Shown here in pieces: positions 42,347 to 51,238 of a DNA stretch of 64,000 nucleotides (the first letter of the stretch is position 1; every line of letters begins with the position of its first letter). The DNA is from Mixta sp031457955 (GTDB taxonomy: Bacteria; Pseudomonadota; Gammaproteobacteria; Enterobacterales; Enterobacteriaceae): assembly GCF_031457955.1 (NCBI RefSeq), contig NZ_JAVDXN010000007.1, positions 144,312-208,311 on the forward strand, given 5' to 3'. The translations under genes were made by a program, and so were the position numbers. The notes under the pieces are model-generated. The model saw only the letters and a list, made by a program, of their open reading frames with translations. It did not search any database and was not told where the DNA came from.

Positions 42347-43357
42347 ATGACCTTTCCCGTAGCGAAAAAGTTTCTCAGCGGCGCGGCGCTCTCTTTGCTG
42401 TTGGCCGCAGGCGCGCAGGCAACCGAGCTGTTAAACAGCTCTTATGATGTCTCACGTGAACTCTTTACCGCGCTGAACGCTCCTTTTATTCAGCAGTGGG
42501 ATGAGCAGCACCCGAACGACAAGCTCACCATTCGCCAGTCGCACGCCGGATCGTCAAAGCAGGCGCTGGCCATTCTTCAGGGGCTGAAGGCCGATGTGGT
42601 CACTTACAATCAGGTCACTGATGTGCAAATTCTGCACGATCGCGGCCGTCTGCTGCCTGCCGACTGGCAAGCGCGCCTGCCGAATCATAGCTCGCCTTTT
42701 TATTCCACCATGGCGTTTCTGGTGCGCAAAGGCAATCCAAAGCAAATTCATGACTGGAACGATCTGGTCCGCAGCGACGTTAAGCTGATTTTCCCTAACC
42801 CCAAAACCTCCGGCAACGGGCGTTATACCTGGCTGGCAGCCTGGGGAGCGGCAGATAAAGCGAATAACGGCGATCGCGCCAAAATCACGCAGTACATGAC
42901 TCAGCTGCTGAAAAATGTCCAGGTGATGGATACCGGCGGACGCGGCGCAACCACCACGTTTGTGGAGCGCGGCCTGGGCGATGTGCTGATCAGTTTTGAA
43001 TCTGAAGTGAACAATATTCGTAACCAATATGCGCCAGAGGGTTACGAAGTCGTGGTGCCGAAAACCGATATTCTTGCTGAGTTCCCGGTCGCGTGGCTGG
43101 ATAAAAACGTAGCAAAAAACCATAACGAAGCGGCGGCAAAAGCCTATCTCAATTATCTCTATACGCCAGCGGCGCAGCAGATAATGACAAAATTCTATTA
43201 TCGGGTGAATAACCCCGAGCTGATGCAGCAGGCGAACTTTCCGCAAACCGAGCTGTTTCGCGTGGAAGATCGTTTCGGCAGTTGGGAAACGATCATGAAA
43301 ACCCATTTCGCCAGCGGTGGCGAGCTGGATAAGCTGTTAGCGGCGGGGCACGGTTAA
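42347..43357 (+). CDS. cysP: Thiosulfate/sulfate-binding periplasmic protein CysP
   Basis: The solute-binding protein of the CysPUWA transporter (336 aa; E. coli 338). A signal peptide of about 25 residues ends AQA. It carries the family start TELLNSSYDVSRELF and the QSHAGSSKQ ligand loop. It is first of five genes (cysPUWAM) on the same strand. A CysB-activated promoter is expected in the 215-base region upstream, but I could not place the CysB site with confidence. Confidence 0.96.
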   Translation: MTFPVAKKFLSGAALSLLLAAGAQATELLNSSYDVSRELFTALNAPFIQQWDEQHPNDKLTIRQSHAGSSKQALAILQGLKADVVTYNQVTDVQILHDRGRLLPADWQARLPNHSSPFYSTMAFLVRKGNPKQIHDWNDLVRSDVKLIFPNPKTSGNGRYTWLAAWGAADKANNGDRAKITQYMTQLLKNVQVMDTGGRGATTTFVERGLGDVLISFESEVNNIRNQYAPEGYEVVVPKTDILAEFPVAWLDKNVAKNHNEAAAKAYLNYLYTPAAQQIMTKFYYRVNNPELMQQANFPQTELFRVEDRFGSWETIMKTHFASGGELDKLLAAGHG

Positions 43358-44190
43358 TGTTTGTAGCAAGTAGTAAACGCGTACTTCCCGGCTTTGGCAT
43401 CAGTCTTGGCAGCAGCTTGTTTTTCACCTGCCTGATTTTGCTGTTGCCGATGAGCGCCCTGATTATGCAGCTGGCGCAAATGTCGCTGGCGCAGTACTGG
43501 CAGGTGATCACCAATCCGCAGGTGGTGGCGGCCTATAAAATTACCCTGATTTCGGCGGCGGTCGCTTCGCTGTTTAATGCGCTGTTCGGCATGCTGATGG
43601 CCTGGATTTTAACGCGTTACCGTTTTCCTGGCCGCAGCGTGCTGGATGGCTTGATGGATCTGCCTTTTGCGCTGCCGACGGCGGTCGCCGGACTCACGCT
43701 GGCGGGGCTTTTTTCCGTTAACGGCTGGTATGGGCAGTGGCTGGCGCAGTTCGATATCAAAGTCTCCTATACCTGGCTGGGGATTGCCGTGGCGATGGCC
43801 TTTACCAGTATTCCGTTTGTGGTGCGCACCGTTCAGCCCGTGCTGGAAGAATTGGGGCCGGAATATGAAGAGGCGGCGCAAACCCTGGGCGCGACGCCCT
43901 GGCAAAGTTTCCGTCGCGTGGTGCTGCCGGAAGTCGCACCGGCGCTGCTGGCAGGCACAGCGCTCTCTTTTACCCGCAGCCTCGGTGAATTTGGCGCGAT
44001 TATTTTTATCGCCGGAAATATCGCCTGGAAGACTGAGGTTACCTCGCTGATGATTTTTATTCGTTTGCAGGAGTTCGATTATCCGGCCGCCAGCGCGATC
44101 GCCTCGGTGATCCTCGCCGCTTCGCTGCTGCTGCTGTTTGCCATTAACACGTTGCAAAGCCGCTTTGGCCGTCGTCTGGGAGGTCACTAA
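43357..44190 (+). CDS. cysU: Sulfate/thiosulfate ABC permease CysU (CysT)
   Basis: One of two inner-membrane channel subunits (277 aa, as E. coli). It has about six membrane segments and the ABC permease EAA loop, EEAAQTLGATPWQSFRRVVLPE. It overlaps the cysP stop by one base (TAATG), and the cysW start by one base, so translation is tightly coupled. Confidence 0.96.
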   Translation: MFVASSKRVLPGFGISLGSSLFFTCLILLLPMSALIMQLAQMSLAQYWQVITNPQVVAAYKITLISAAVASLFNALFGMLMAWILTRYRFPGRSVLDGLMDLPFALPTAVAGLTLAGLFSVNGWYGQWLAQFDIKVSYTWLGIAVAMAFTSIPFVVRTVQPVLEELGPEYEEAAQTLGATPWQSFRRVVLPEVAPALLAGTALSFTRSLGEFGAIIFIAGNIAWKTEVTSLMIFIRLQEFDYPAASAIASVILAASLLLLFAINTLQSRFGRRLGGH

Positions 44191-45065
44191 TGGCAGATGT
44201 TAGCCAACTGAATGGCGTTGAGCGCCAGCGCATTAACTGGGGCAAATGGCTGCTGATCGCGATCGGCATGCTGGTCTCCTTTTTACTGCTGGTGGTGCCG
44301 CTGATCGCGATTTTTACCGAGGCGCTGGCGCAGGGCCTCGGGGCCGCGCTGAGCAACCTGAGCGACGGCGATATGCTGCACGCTATCTGGCTGACGGTGC
44401 TGGTGGCGTTGATTACCGTGCCGGTTAACCTGGTTTTCGGCACGCTGCTGGCCTGGCTGGTGACGCGTTTTACCTTTCCTGGCCGCCAGCTGTTGCTGAC
44501 GCTGTTTGATATTCCTTTTGCGGTCTCGCCGGTAGTTGCCGGTTTGATTTATCTGCTGTTCTGGGGCGTAAACGGCCCCGCGGGCGGCTGGCTGGATGCG
44601 CACCATATTCAGCTGATGTTCTCCTGGCCCGGCATCGTGATGGCGACAGTTTTTGTTACCTGTCCGTTTGTGGTGCGCGAGCTGGTGCCGGTGATGCTTA
44701 GTCAGGGCAGCCATGAAGACGAGGCTGCAGTGCTGTTGGGCGCATCGGGCTGGCAGATGTTCCGCCGCGTGACGCTGCCTAATATTCGCTGGGCGCTGCT
44801 GTATGGCGTGGTGCTGACCAACGCCCGCGCAATTGGTGAATTTGGTGCGGTCTCGGTGGTGTCGGGATCGATTCGCGGCGAGACCTATACCTTGCCGCTA
44901 CAGGTTGAGTTACTGCATCAGGACTACAACAGCGTAGGCGCATTTACCGCCGCCGCGCTGCTGACGCTGATGGCAATAGTGACGCTGTTTTTGAAAAGCG
45001 CGCTGCAATGGCGATTAGAGAACCAGCAGAAGCGTTTACAGCAGGAGGAAAATCATGAGCATTGA
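44190..45065 (+). CDS. cysW: Sulfate/thiosulfate ABC permease CysW
   Basis: The second channel subunit (291 aa; same as E. coli). Six membrane segments and an EAA loop (DEAAVLLGASGWQMFRRVTLP) are visible. It overlaps cysU by one base and cysA by 11 bases. Confidence 0.96.
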   Translation: MADVSQLNGVERQRINWGKWLLIAIGMLVSFLLLVVPLIAIFTEALAQGLGAALSNLSDGDMLHAIWLTVLVALITVPVNLVFGTLLAWLVTRFTFPGRQLLLTLFDIPFAVSPVVAGLIYLLFWGVNGPAGGWLDAHHIQLMFSWPGIVMATVFVTCPFVVRELVPVMLSQGSHEDEAAVLLGASGWQMFRRVTLPNIRWALLYGVVLTNARAIGEFGAVSVVSGSIRGETYTLPLQVELLHQDYNSVGAFTAAALLTLMAIVTLFLKSALQWRLENQQKRLQQEENHEH

Positions 45066-46143
45066 GATTAAGCAAATCAACAAATCGTTTGGCCGTACGC
45101 GCGTGCTTAACGACATCTCGCTGGATATTCCTTCTGGTCAGATGGTGGCGCTGCTTGGCCCTTCCGGCTCGGGGAAAACCACGCTGCTGCGCATTATCGC
45201 CGGGCTGGAACATCAGAACAGCGGGCAAATCCGCTTTCATGAGAAGGATGTCAGCCGCGTCCATGCGCGCGATCGTCAGGTTGGCTTTGTGTTCCAGCAC
45301 TACGCGCTGTTCCGTCACATGACCGTTTTCGACAATATCGCTTTTGGCCTGACGGTGCTGCCGCGTCGTGAACGACCCTCCACGGCGGCAATCAAACAGA
45401 AGGTGACGCAGCTGCTGGAGATGGTACAGCTGGGGCATCTGGCCTCCCGTTATCCGGCGCAGCTTTCAGGCGGCCAGAAACAGCGTGTGGCGCTGGCGCG
45501 CGCGCTGGCGGTGGAGCCGCAGATCCTGTTGCTGGATGAGCCTTTCGGCGCGCTGGACGCACAGGTGCGTAAAGAGCTGCGTCGCTGGCTGCGCCAGCTA
45601 CATGAAGAGCTGAAATTTACCAGCGTCTTTGTGACCCACGATCAGGAAGAGGCGATGGAAGTGGCCGATCGGGTGGTGGTCATGAGTCAGGGCAATATCG
45701 AGCAGGTCGGTACGCCGGATGATGTATGGCGCGAACCGGCCAGCCGTTTCGTGCTGGAGTTCCTCGGCGAAGTGAACCGTTTTGATGCTGAAGTGCATGG
45801 CTCGCAGTTCCACGTCGGCGCGCATCGTTGGCCGCTGGGCTATACGCCTGCGCATCAGGGTGCCGTTGAGCTGTTCCTGCGTCCGTGGGAGATTGATGTT
45901 GCGCGTCAGAGCAGCCTGGAAACCCCTTTGCCGGTACATATTCTGGAAGCGAGCCCGCGTGGTCACTTCTGGCAACTGCTGGTGCAGCCTGCTGGCTGGC
46001 AGACGGAGCCGTTTAGTCTGGTATTTGAGGGCGAGCACGCCGCCCCGCAGCGCGGCGAGCGTCTCTACGTTGGCCTGCAGCAGGCGCGCCTCTATCAGGG
46101 TAATACGCCGCTGCGTGCGGTTGCCTTTGCCGAAAGCGCCTGA
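45055..46143 (+). CDS. cysA: Sulfate/thiosulfate import ATPase CysA
   Basis: The nucleotide-binding subunit (362 aa; E. coli 365) that drives the CysUW channel from the cytoplasmic side. Walker A GPSGSGKTTL, signature LSGGQKQRVALARAL, Walker B ILLLDEPFGALD and the switch His in VFVTHDQEEA are present; the C-terminal third is the TOBE regulatory domain. AGGAGG lies before the ATG inside cysW. A hairpin follows the gene. Confidence 0.97.
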   Translation: MSIEIKQINKSFGRTRVLNDISLDIPSGQMVALLGPSGSGKTTLLRIIAGLEHQNSGQIRFHEKDVSRVHARDRQVGFVFQHYALFRHMTVFDNIAFGLTVLPRRERPSTAAIKQKVTQLLEMVQLGHLASRYPAQLSGGQKQRVALARALAVEPQILLLDEPFGALDAQVRKELRRWLRQLHEELKFTSVFVTHDQEEAMEVADRVVVMSQGNIEQVGTPDDVWREPASRFVLEFLGEVNRFDAEVHGSQFHVGAHRWPLGYTPAHQGAVELFLRPWEIDVARQSSLETPLPVHILEASPRGHFWQLLVQPAGWQTEPFSLVFEGEHAAPQRGERLYVGLQQARLYQGNTPLRAVAFAESA

Positions 46144-46165
46144 TATTTTCTAACGCTTCATCTTT

Positions 46166-46192
46166 TGCAGGGCGGGATCTTCCCGCCCTGTT
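46166..46192 (+). terminator. Hairpin between cysA and cysM
   Basis: CAGGGCGGGA (46168-46177) and TCCCGCCCTG (46181-46190) form a perfect 10-bp stem with a three-base loop. The following TTACGTTGTC is a weak T tract, so it may be a partial terminator or mRNA stabiliser that lowers cysM expression relative to cysPUWA. Confidence 0.6.
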
Positions 46193-46215
46193 ACGTTGTC
46201 TGCCAGGAATAGACC

Positions 46216-47097
46216 GTGACGACTCTGGAAAACACCATCGGCAATACGCCGTTGATTAAACTGCAGCGCCTGACGCCTGCCAACGGCAGCGAGATCTGGC
46301 TAAAACTGGAGGGCAACAATCCTGCCGGCTCCGTTAAGGATCGCGCTGCGCTCTCTATGATCCAGCGTGCTGAACAACGCGGCGAGATCGCGCCCGGCGA
46401 TCTGCTGATTGAAGCGACCAGCGGTAATACCGGCATTGCGCTGGCGATGATCGCCGCAATGAAAGGCTATCGTCTGCGGCTGCTGATGCCGGATAACATG
46501 AGTCAGGAGCGGCAGGCGGCAATGCGCGCCTACGGCGCGGAACTGGTTCTGGTCAGCCGGGAACAAGGCATGGAGGGCGCGCGCGATCTGGCTCAGGCGA
46601 TGGCGGCGCGTGGCGAAGGCAAGGTGCTGGATCAGTTTAATAATCCCGATAACCCGCTGGGGCACTATGCCACCACCGGCCCGGAAATCTGGCAGCAAAG
46701 CCTTGGGCGTATTACGCACTTTGTTTCCAGCATGGGTACTACCGGCACCATTACCGGGGTTGGCCGCTATCTGAAAGAGCAAAATCCGCAGGTGCAAATT
46801 ATTGGTTTGCAGCCGCAGGAGGGCAGCAGTATTCCCGGCATCCGCCGCTGGCCGCAAGCCTATATGCCCGGCATCTGGCGTCCTGAACTGATTAATCGCA
46901 TTATCGATATGGGGCAGGGCGAAGCGGAAGAGACCATGCGCCAGCTGGCGCGGCGCGAAGGGATTTTCTGCGGCGTTAGCTCCGGCGGCGCGGCGGCAGG
47001 CGCGATCCGCATCGCGCTGGAAAATCCGGGCAGCGTAGTGGTGGCTATCGTCTGCGATCGCGGCGACCGCTATCTCTCCACCGGCGTTTATCAGTAG
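46216..47097 (+). CDS. cysM: Cysteine synthase B (O-acetylserine sulfhydrylase B)
   Basis: A PLP enzyme (293 aa; E. coli 303) that makes cysteine from O-acetylserine with sulfide, or S-sulfocysteine with thiosulfate, matching the thiosulfate importer before it. The PLP Lys is Lys41 (GNNPAGSVKDRAA); the phosphate loop is SGNTGIALA. The start codon is GTG at 46216 with AGGAA upstream. It is last in the cysPUWAM unit. Confidence 0.95.
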   Translation: MTTLENTIGNTPLIKLQRLTPANGSEIWLKLEGNNPAGSVKDRAALSMIQRAEQRGEIAPGDLLIEATSGNTGIALAMIAAMKGYRLRLLMPDNMSQERQAAMRAYGAELVLVSREQGMEGARDLAQAMAARGEGKVLDQFNNPDNPLGHYATTGPEIWQQSLGRITHFVSSMGTTGTITGVGRYLKEQNPQVQIIGLQPQEGSSIPGIRRWPQAYMPGIWRPELINRIIDMGQGEAEETMRQLARREGIFCGVSSGGAAAGAIRIALENPGSVVVAIVCDRGDRYLSTGVYQ

Positions 47098-47142
47098 CGC
47101 CACGCAGCAGTCGGCCGCTCGATTCAGGTCGCAGCGGTAAGC

Positions 47143-47208
47143 GTAACGCGTCCTGCGCCATAGTCGACGCAGGACGCACATTCAGCATTAAGACGTTTAC
47201 GTCTTTAC
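47143..47208. repeat. Palindromic intergenic element, copy B
   Basis: Copy B of the 67-base core at 35956-36022. Both begin GTAA, continue into CGTCC-GCGCCAT, a matching right arm of an inner hairpin (here GCGTCCTGCG with CGCAGGACGC), then GACGT and end CGTCTTTAC. Compensating changes keep the inner stem paired (CCCGCG/CGCGGG in A, CCTGCG/CGCAGG in B), which suggests selection for folding. It lies between the convergent cysM and macB stops. Confidence 0.7.
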
Positions 47209-47259
47209 CTGTGGTCTGGCTCAGCACCAGGCTTGTGCCGCTCAGTGCCAATATCCGCG

Positions 47260-49197
47260 CTATTCGCGCTCCAGGGCGTGAATCGGATCGAGCCGCGCGG
47301 CGCGTCTTGCCGGGAAAAAGCCGAATAGTATGCCGATCAGGCTGGAACAGACAAAGGCCGCCACAATCGAGGCCGGCGAATAAATCATACCAAAACGGCT
47401 GGTGGTCTGCGCCAGAACGAAGCCCGGCACCAGCGACAACAGCACGCCGATAATCCCGCCGGTAAGACAGACCAGCACCGCCTCAATTAAAAACTGTTGC
47501 ATAATATCGCTGGCACGTGCGCCTACCGCCATACGTACGCCAATTTCACGGGTTCGCTCGGTCACCGAAACCAACATGATATTCATCACCCCGATGCCGC
47601 CCACCAGCAGCGAAATCAGCGCGATCATCGCCACCAGCAGCGTCATAATATCGGTGGTGCTTTGTATGGTCTGACGAATGCTGTCGGCGTTAAAAATAAA
47701 GAAATCCTTGCTGGTATGACGCTGCATCATCAGACGCGTCACGCCTTGCTCCGCCAGCGCCAAATCGACGTTGTCACGTACCCGTACGGTGATGCCGCTG
47801 AGCCAGGTTTGTCCCACCATCCGCTTCATCACTGTGGTGTAGGGCACCCAGATATCAAGGTTGCTGTCATTAACAAAACTGCTCTGATGGGTAGCAACGC
47901 CAATAATCCGCACCGGCATGTTCCCTAAAATCACGATCTGGCCCAGCGGATTTTCTCCGTTGGGAAACAGCCGTTTAAGGGTGTTTTTATCAATCACCGC
48001 TTCCTGCGCCAGCTTATCCACGCCCTGACGATCGAAGGCCATGCCCTGCGTCACCTGATAGCCGCGCACGGCGAAAAACTGCTCGCCGACACCGTTAACT
48101 GATACCGTCAGCGCCTGATTGCGGTATTTAAGCGTGGTATTGGTTGAGATCTGCGGCGTTACGCTGTGAACATAAGGCTGGTGAGCCAGCGCATCGGCAT
48201 CGCTGGCGCGCAGCGTCTGAATCGATGCCGAGTTCATATCGCCGAAATCTTTGCCGGGGTAGATCTCCAGCGTGCTGGTGCCCATCGAGCTGATTTCCTG
48301 CAGGATTTTTTGCTGCGATCCTTTACCCAGCGCCACCACCGAAACCACCGAGGCGATACCGATAATAATGCCGAGCATAGTGAGGAAAGTGCGTAAGCGC
48401 TGCGACATCATAGACACCAGCGCCATGCGAAACGCTTCCGTCAGCCGATCGCGCGTGGCGCGCCAGGGGTTGCCTGTTGCGCGCGGCGTAACCTGGCGCG
48501 GGATAGCTGGCGAAACCTGGCGTTGGCTGTCGCTGAGAATATCCCCGTCGCGAATTTCAATAATGCGCTGCGCATGCTGCGCAATCTGCATATCGTGCGT
48601 CACGACAATAATGGTGTGCCCTTGCTGATGCAGGTCATGCAGAATGCGCATCACCTCTTCACCGCTATGGCTATCCAGCGCGCCGGTCGGCTCATCGGCC
48701 AGAATCACTTCGCCGCCGTTCATCAGCGCACGCGCGATACTGACGCGCTGCTGCTGACCGCCGGAAAGCTGTCCTGGACGATAATGCAGACGCTCGCCAA
48801 GGCCGAGACGGGTAAGCAGGGCGGCGGCGCGTTCACGACGCGCCTGTAGCGCCTGGCCTGCGTAGATGGCGGGCATTTCGGCATTGCCCAGTGCGGTCAG
48901 CCCGCTGAGCAGATGATAACGCTGGAAGATAAAGCCGAAATGTTCACGCCGCAGCGCCGCCAGCGCATCGTTATCCAGCGCCGAGACCGCGCGATCGGCA
49001 ATAACGTATTCACCTGCGCTGGGTTTATCCAGGCAGCCAAGGATATTCATGAGCGTCGATTTGCCCGACCCCGACTGCCCTACGATGGCAACGAATTCAC
49101 CTGACGCAATCGCCAGATTGATATTGTGCAACACCTGTACCTGTTGCTCGCCATTCTGAAAAGAACGGCAGATATTATTCAGCTGTAGCAGCGCCAT
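47260..49197 (-). CDS. macB: Macrolide/peptide export ATPase-permease MacB
   Basis: MacB (645 aa; E. coli 648) is an inner-membrane half transporter that works with MacA and TolC to export macrolides, enterotoxin or heme precursors. The N-terminal ATPase has Walker A GQSGSGKSTL, signature LSGGQQQRVSIARAL and Walker B VILADEPTGALD; then TM1 near residue 270, a large periplasmic domain, and TM2-4 near 520-640 with the MAVGARASDI motif. Its ATG overlaps the macA stop by one base. In E. coli macAB lies elsewhere; here it replaces pdxK-yfeK between cysM and crr. Confidence 0.93.
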   Translation of the reverse strand: MALLQLNNICRSFQNGEQQVQVLHNINLAIASGEFVAIVGQSGSGKSTLMNILGCLDKPSAGEYVIADRAVSALDNDALAALRREHFGFIFQRYHLLSGLTALGNAEMPAIYAGQALQARRERAAALLTRLGLGERLHYRPGQLSGGQQQRVSIARALMNGGEVILADEPTGALDSHSGEEVMRILHDLHQQGHTIIVVTHDMQIAQHAQRIIEIRDGDILSDSQRQVSPAIPRQVTPRATGNPWRATRDRLTEAFRMALVSMMSQRLRTFLTMLGIIIGIASVVSVVALGKGSQQKILQEISSMGTSTLEIYPGKDFGDMNSASIQTLRASDADALAHQPYVHSVTPQISTNTTLKYRNQALTVSVNGVGEQFFAVRGYQVTQGMAFDRQGVDKLAQEAVIDKNTLKRLFPNGENPLGQIVILGNMPVRIIGVATHQSSFVNDSNLDIWVPYTTVMKRMVGQTWLSGITVRVRDNVDLALAEQGVTRLMMQRHTSKDFFIFNADSIRQTIQSTTDIMTLLVAMIALISLLVGGIGVMNIMLVSVTERTREIGVRMAVGARASDIMQQFLIEAVLVCLTGGIIGVLLSLVPGFVLAQTTSRFGMIYSPASIVAAFVCSSLIGILFGFFPARRAARLDPIHALERE

Positions 49198-50387
49198 TAT
49201 TGTGGCTCCGTGCCGCCAGCGGGGGCATCAGCTGCGCTGCGCTGGCTCAGTACCACTTTTTCGCCAGCTTTCAGGCCGGAAACGATCTCCGCTTCGACAT
49301 TATCATTCAGCCCAACCACGACCTGGCGGCGCGTTACCTGTTGGTTGGCGTCCAGCACCTGTACCGACGTTTTACCATCAATATGATCAATGGCGGTTGC
49401 GGGGATCACCAGCGCATTTTGTCGTTCGCCCAGCACAATATGCACCTCTGCCGACATGGAAATACGCAGGCGATGCTGCGGGTTCGGTACATCAAACAGC
49501 CCGTAATAGTAGATGGCGGTTTTCTCGCTGGAACTGCTGGAGGCGCTGGTGAGGCTGCTGGTGTCGTTATTAATTGAGTCCGGCGCCGGTTCGATGGCGC
49601 GCAGCGTGCCTTCATAGCGTTTTTGCGGCTCGCCGAGCACGGTAAACCAGACTTTCATCCCTGGCTCGACCTTGATCACGTCCGCTTCAGAGATTTGCGC
49701 CTTCACCGTCATGGTATCGAGATTCGCTACCTTGATGAGCGTTGGCGCGCTTTGTACGGCGTTAACCGTTTGTCCTTCTTCCACCGGAACGGAAACCACC
49801 GTGCCGTCCATCGGCGACACAATGCGCGTGTAGCCAAGGTTAACCTGCGCGGTGTTGACTTCAATCTGCGCCTGCACGATCTGCGCATCCAGCGCACGGA
49901 TTTCCGCTTCGGTGGCGCTGAGCGTCGCCAGCGCGCTGTCATAGTCCGCTTTCGCGGTCAGATTTTTAGCCAGCATCGTCTGCTGACGGGTAAAGGCGGC
50001 GCGATAGTTGACGAGCTGCGCCTGTTTTGCTGCCCGCTGCGCTTCAATGTTTTTTAACGCCGCCTGCGCGTTTTGTAGGGCGTTTTGCTGGGTCATGCTG
50101 TCGATTTCCGCTACCAGCTGACCTTGTTTAACCTGATCGCCCAGTTCGACGCGTAAGCTTTTGATCTGACCAGAGGCCTGCGCGCCGACGCTGACCAGTT
50201 TGCTGGCGGTAAGCGTACCGTCTGCCAGCACCGCCTGCTGTAGCGGACGTTGTTCTACCGTCGCGGTTAAAAATTCTGTGGGCGCTTTGCGCTGAGGCAG
50301 TAGCATCCAGGCAATAATCACAACAATAATTAACAATAGCAGCAGTAAAATTCCCTTGCGGCTAAATAAGGTGCGGCCTAATGCCAT
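49197..50387 (-). CDS. macA: Efflux periplasmic adaptor MacA
   Basis: The membrane-fusion partner of MacB (396 aa; E. coli 371). It has an N-terminal membrane anchor (about residues 13-29), a lipoyl-like split domain around VSVGAQASGQI and NLGYTRIVSPMDGTVV, a long coiled-coil hairpin (about 95-180) and beta domains. A Ser-rich insert near residue 290 (SLTSASSSSSEK) is common in MacA homologues of variable length. It is divergent from the two-component genes at 50558, which may control it. Confidence 0.92.
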   Translation of the reverse strand: MALGRTLFSRKGILLLLLLIIVVIIAWMLLPQRKAPTEFLTATVEQRPLQQAVLADGTLTASKLVSVGAQASGQIKSLRVELGDQVKQGQLVAEIDSMTQQNALQNAQAALKNIEAQRAAKQAQLVNYRAAFTRQQTMLAKNLTAKADYDSALATLSATEAEIRALDAQIVQAQIEVNTAQVNLGYTRIVSPMDGTVVSVPVEEGQTVNAVQSAPTLIKVANLDTMTVKAQISEADVIKVEPGMKVWFTVLGEPQKRYEGTLRAIEPAPDSINNDTSSLTSASSSSSEKTAIYYYGLFDVPNPQHRLRISMSAEVHIVLGERQNALVIPATAIDHIDGKTSVQVLDANQQVTRRQVVVGLNDNVEAEIVSGLKAGEKVVLSQRSAADAPAGGTEPQ

Positions 50388-50479
50388 GGTAAATATCCCT
50401 GGTACGAAGAAAGCACTGGTATAACGTAAAAGCCTGCCACAATAAAGTGAAACCGCAGCCTAATCGGGCAAGCCTCTCT

Positions 50480-50495
50480 GTAAGGATTGAGTAAA
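50480..50495 (+). promoter_or_regulatory. Candidate direct-repeat operator upstream of the response regulator
   Basis: GTAAG and GTAAA start 12 bases... counted start to start they are 11 bases apart, close to the GTAAA-N5-GTAAA spacing bound by CpxR-type regulators. It lies in the macA / response-regulator divergent region, so it is a plausible autoregulatory site. The evidence is only this pair. Confidence 0.3.
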
Positions 50496-50557
50496 TTCAG
50501 CTGCGCACTTTTCCGCTTAAGGACAAAATAACGCCAACCCTTTGTGAGAGTAGATCC

Positions 50558-51238
50558 ATGAAAATTCTGTTAGTTGACGACGACCTGGAGCTGGGCACCA
50601 TGCTCAGCGAATATTTGCTGGGCGAAGGCTTTGACGCCTCGCTGGTGCTGACCGGCCAGGCCGGCGTTAATGGCGCGCTGTCCGGGGCGTATCAGGCGAT
50701 GATTCTGGATATTATGCTGCCCGATATGAGCGGCATTGACGTGCTGCGTCAGGTGCGACAGAGCAGCCGCATTCCGGTCATTATGCTGACGGCGAAAGGG
50801 GATAACATCGATCGGGTTATCGGGCTGGAGATGGGCGCCGATGATTATGTGCCTAAACCCTGCTACCCGCGTGAGCTGGTAGCGCGTTTGCGCGCCGTGT
50901 TGCGTCGCTTCGAGGAGCTGCCTGCGCAGCAGGAGAAGCAAGAGGTGGTGCGCTGGCGCGATTTGACGCTTAACCCCGCGACGCGCATCAGCGAATGGAA
51001 AAAAAAGCCGTTTGATCTTACCGCTTCCGAATTTAATCTGCTCGATTTGCTGCTGCGGGCGCCCGATCGGGTGGTTTCCAAAGATGAGCTGTCGGAGAAA
51101 GGGCTGGGACGACCGCGCGAAGCGTACGATCGCAGCGTGGATGTGCATATCAGCAATATCCGGCAGAAACTCGCCACGTTGACCGGCGATGCCATCAATA
51201 TCGAAACCGTACGCAGCATCGGCTATCGCATTCGATGA
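50558..51238 (+). CDS. OmpR/CpxR-like response regulator
   Basis: A 226-residue OmpR-family regulator. The receiver domain has Asp7-Asp9, phospho-acceptor Asp51 (MILDIMLPDMSG), Thr in VIMLTAKGD and Lys in VPKPCYPRELVAR; the KPC in place of the commoner KPF is shared with some CpxR-type regulators. The C-terminal winged helix ends VRSIGYRIR. It overlaps the kinase gene by four bases and is divergent from macA, so it probably regulates macAB and itself. It resembles CpxR most but is not the cpxR of the canonical cpxRA-cpxP locus, so I give no symbol. Confidence 0.85.
   Translation: MKILLVDDDLELGTMLSEYLLGEGFDASLVLTGQAGVNGALSGAYQAMILDIMLPDMSGIDVLRQVRQSSRIPVIMLTAKGDNIDRVIGLEMGADDYVPKPCYPRELVARLRAVLRRFEELPAQQEKQEVVRWRDLTLNPATRISEWKKKPFDLTASEFNLLDLLLRAPDRVVSKDELSEKGLGRPREAYDRSVDVHISNIRQKLATLTGDAINIETVRSIGYRIR

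Noticed and set aside
46300..47181. 293-codon open frame on the minus strand opposite cysM
   Set aside because: Shadow of cysM in a GC-rich region; no recognisable domain.
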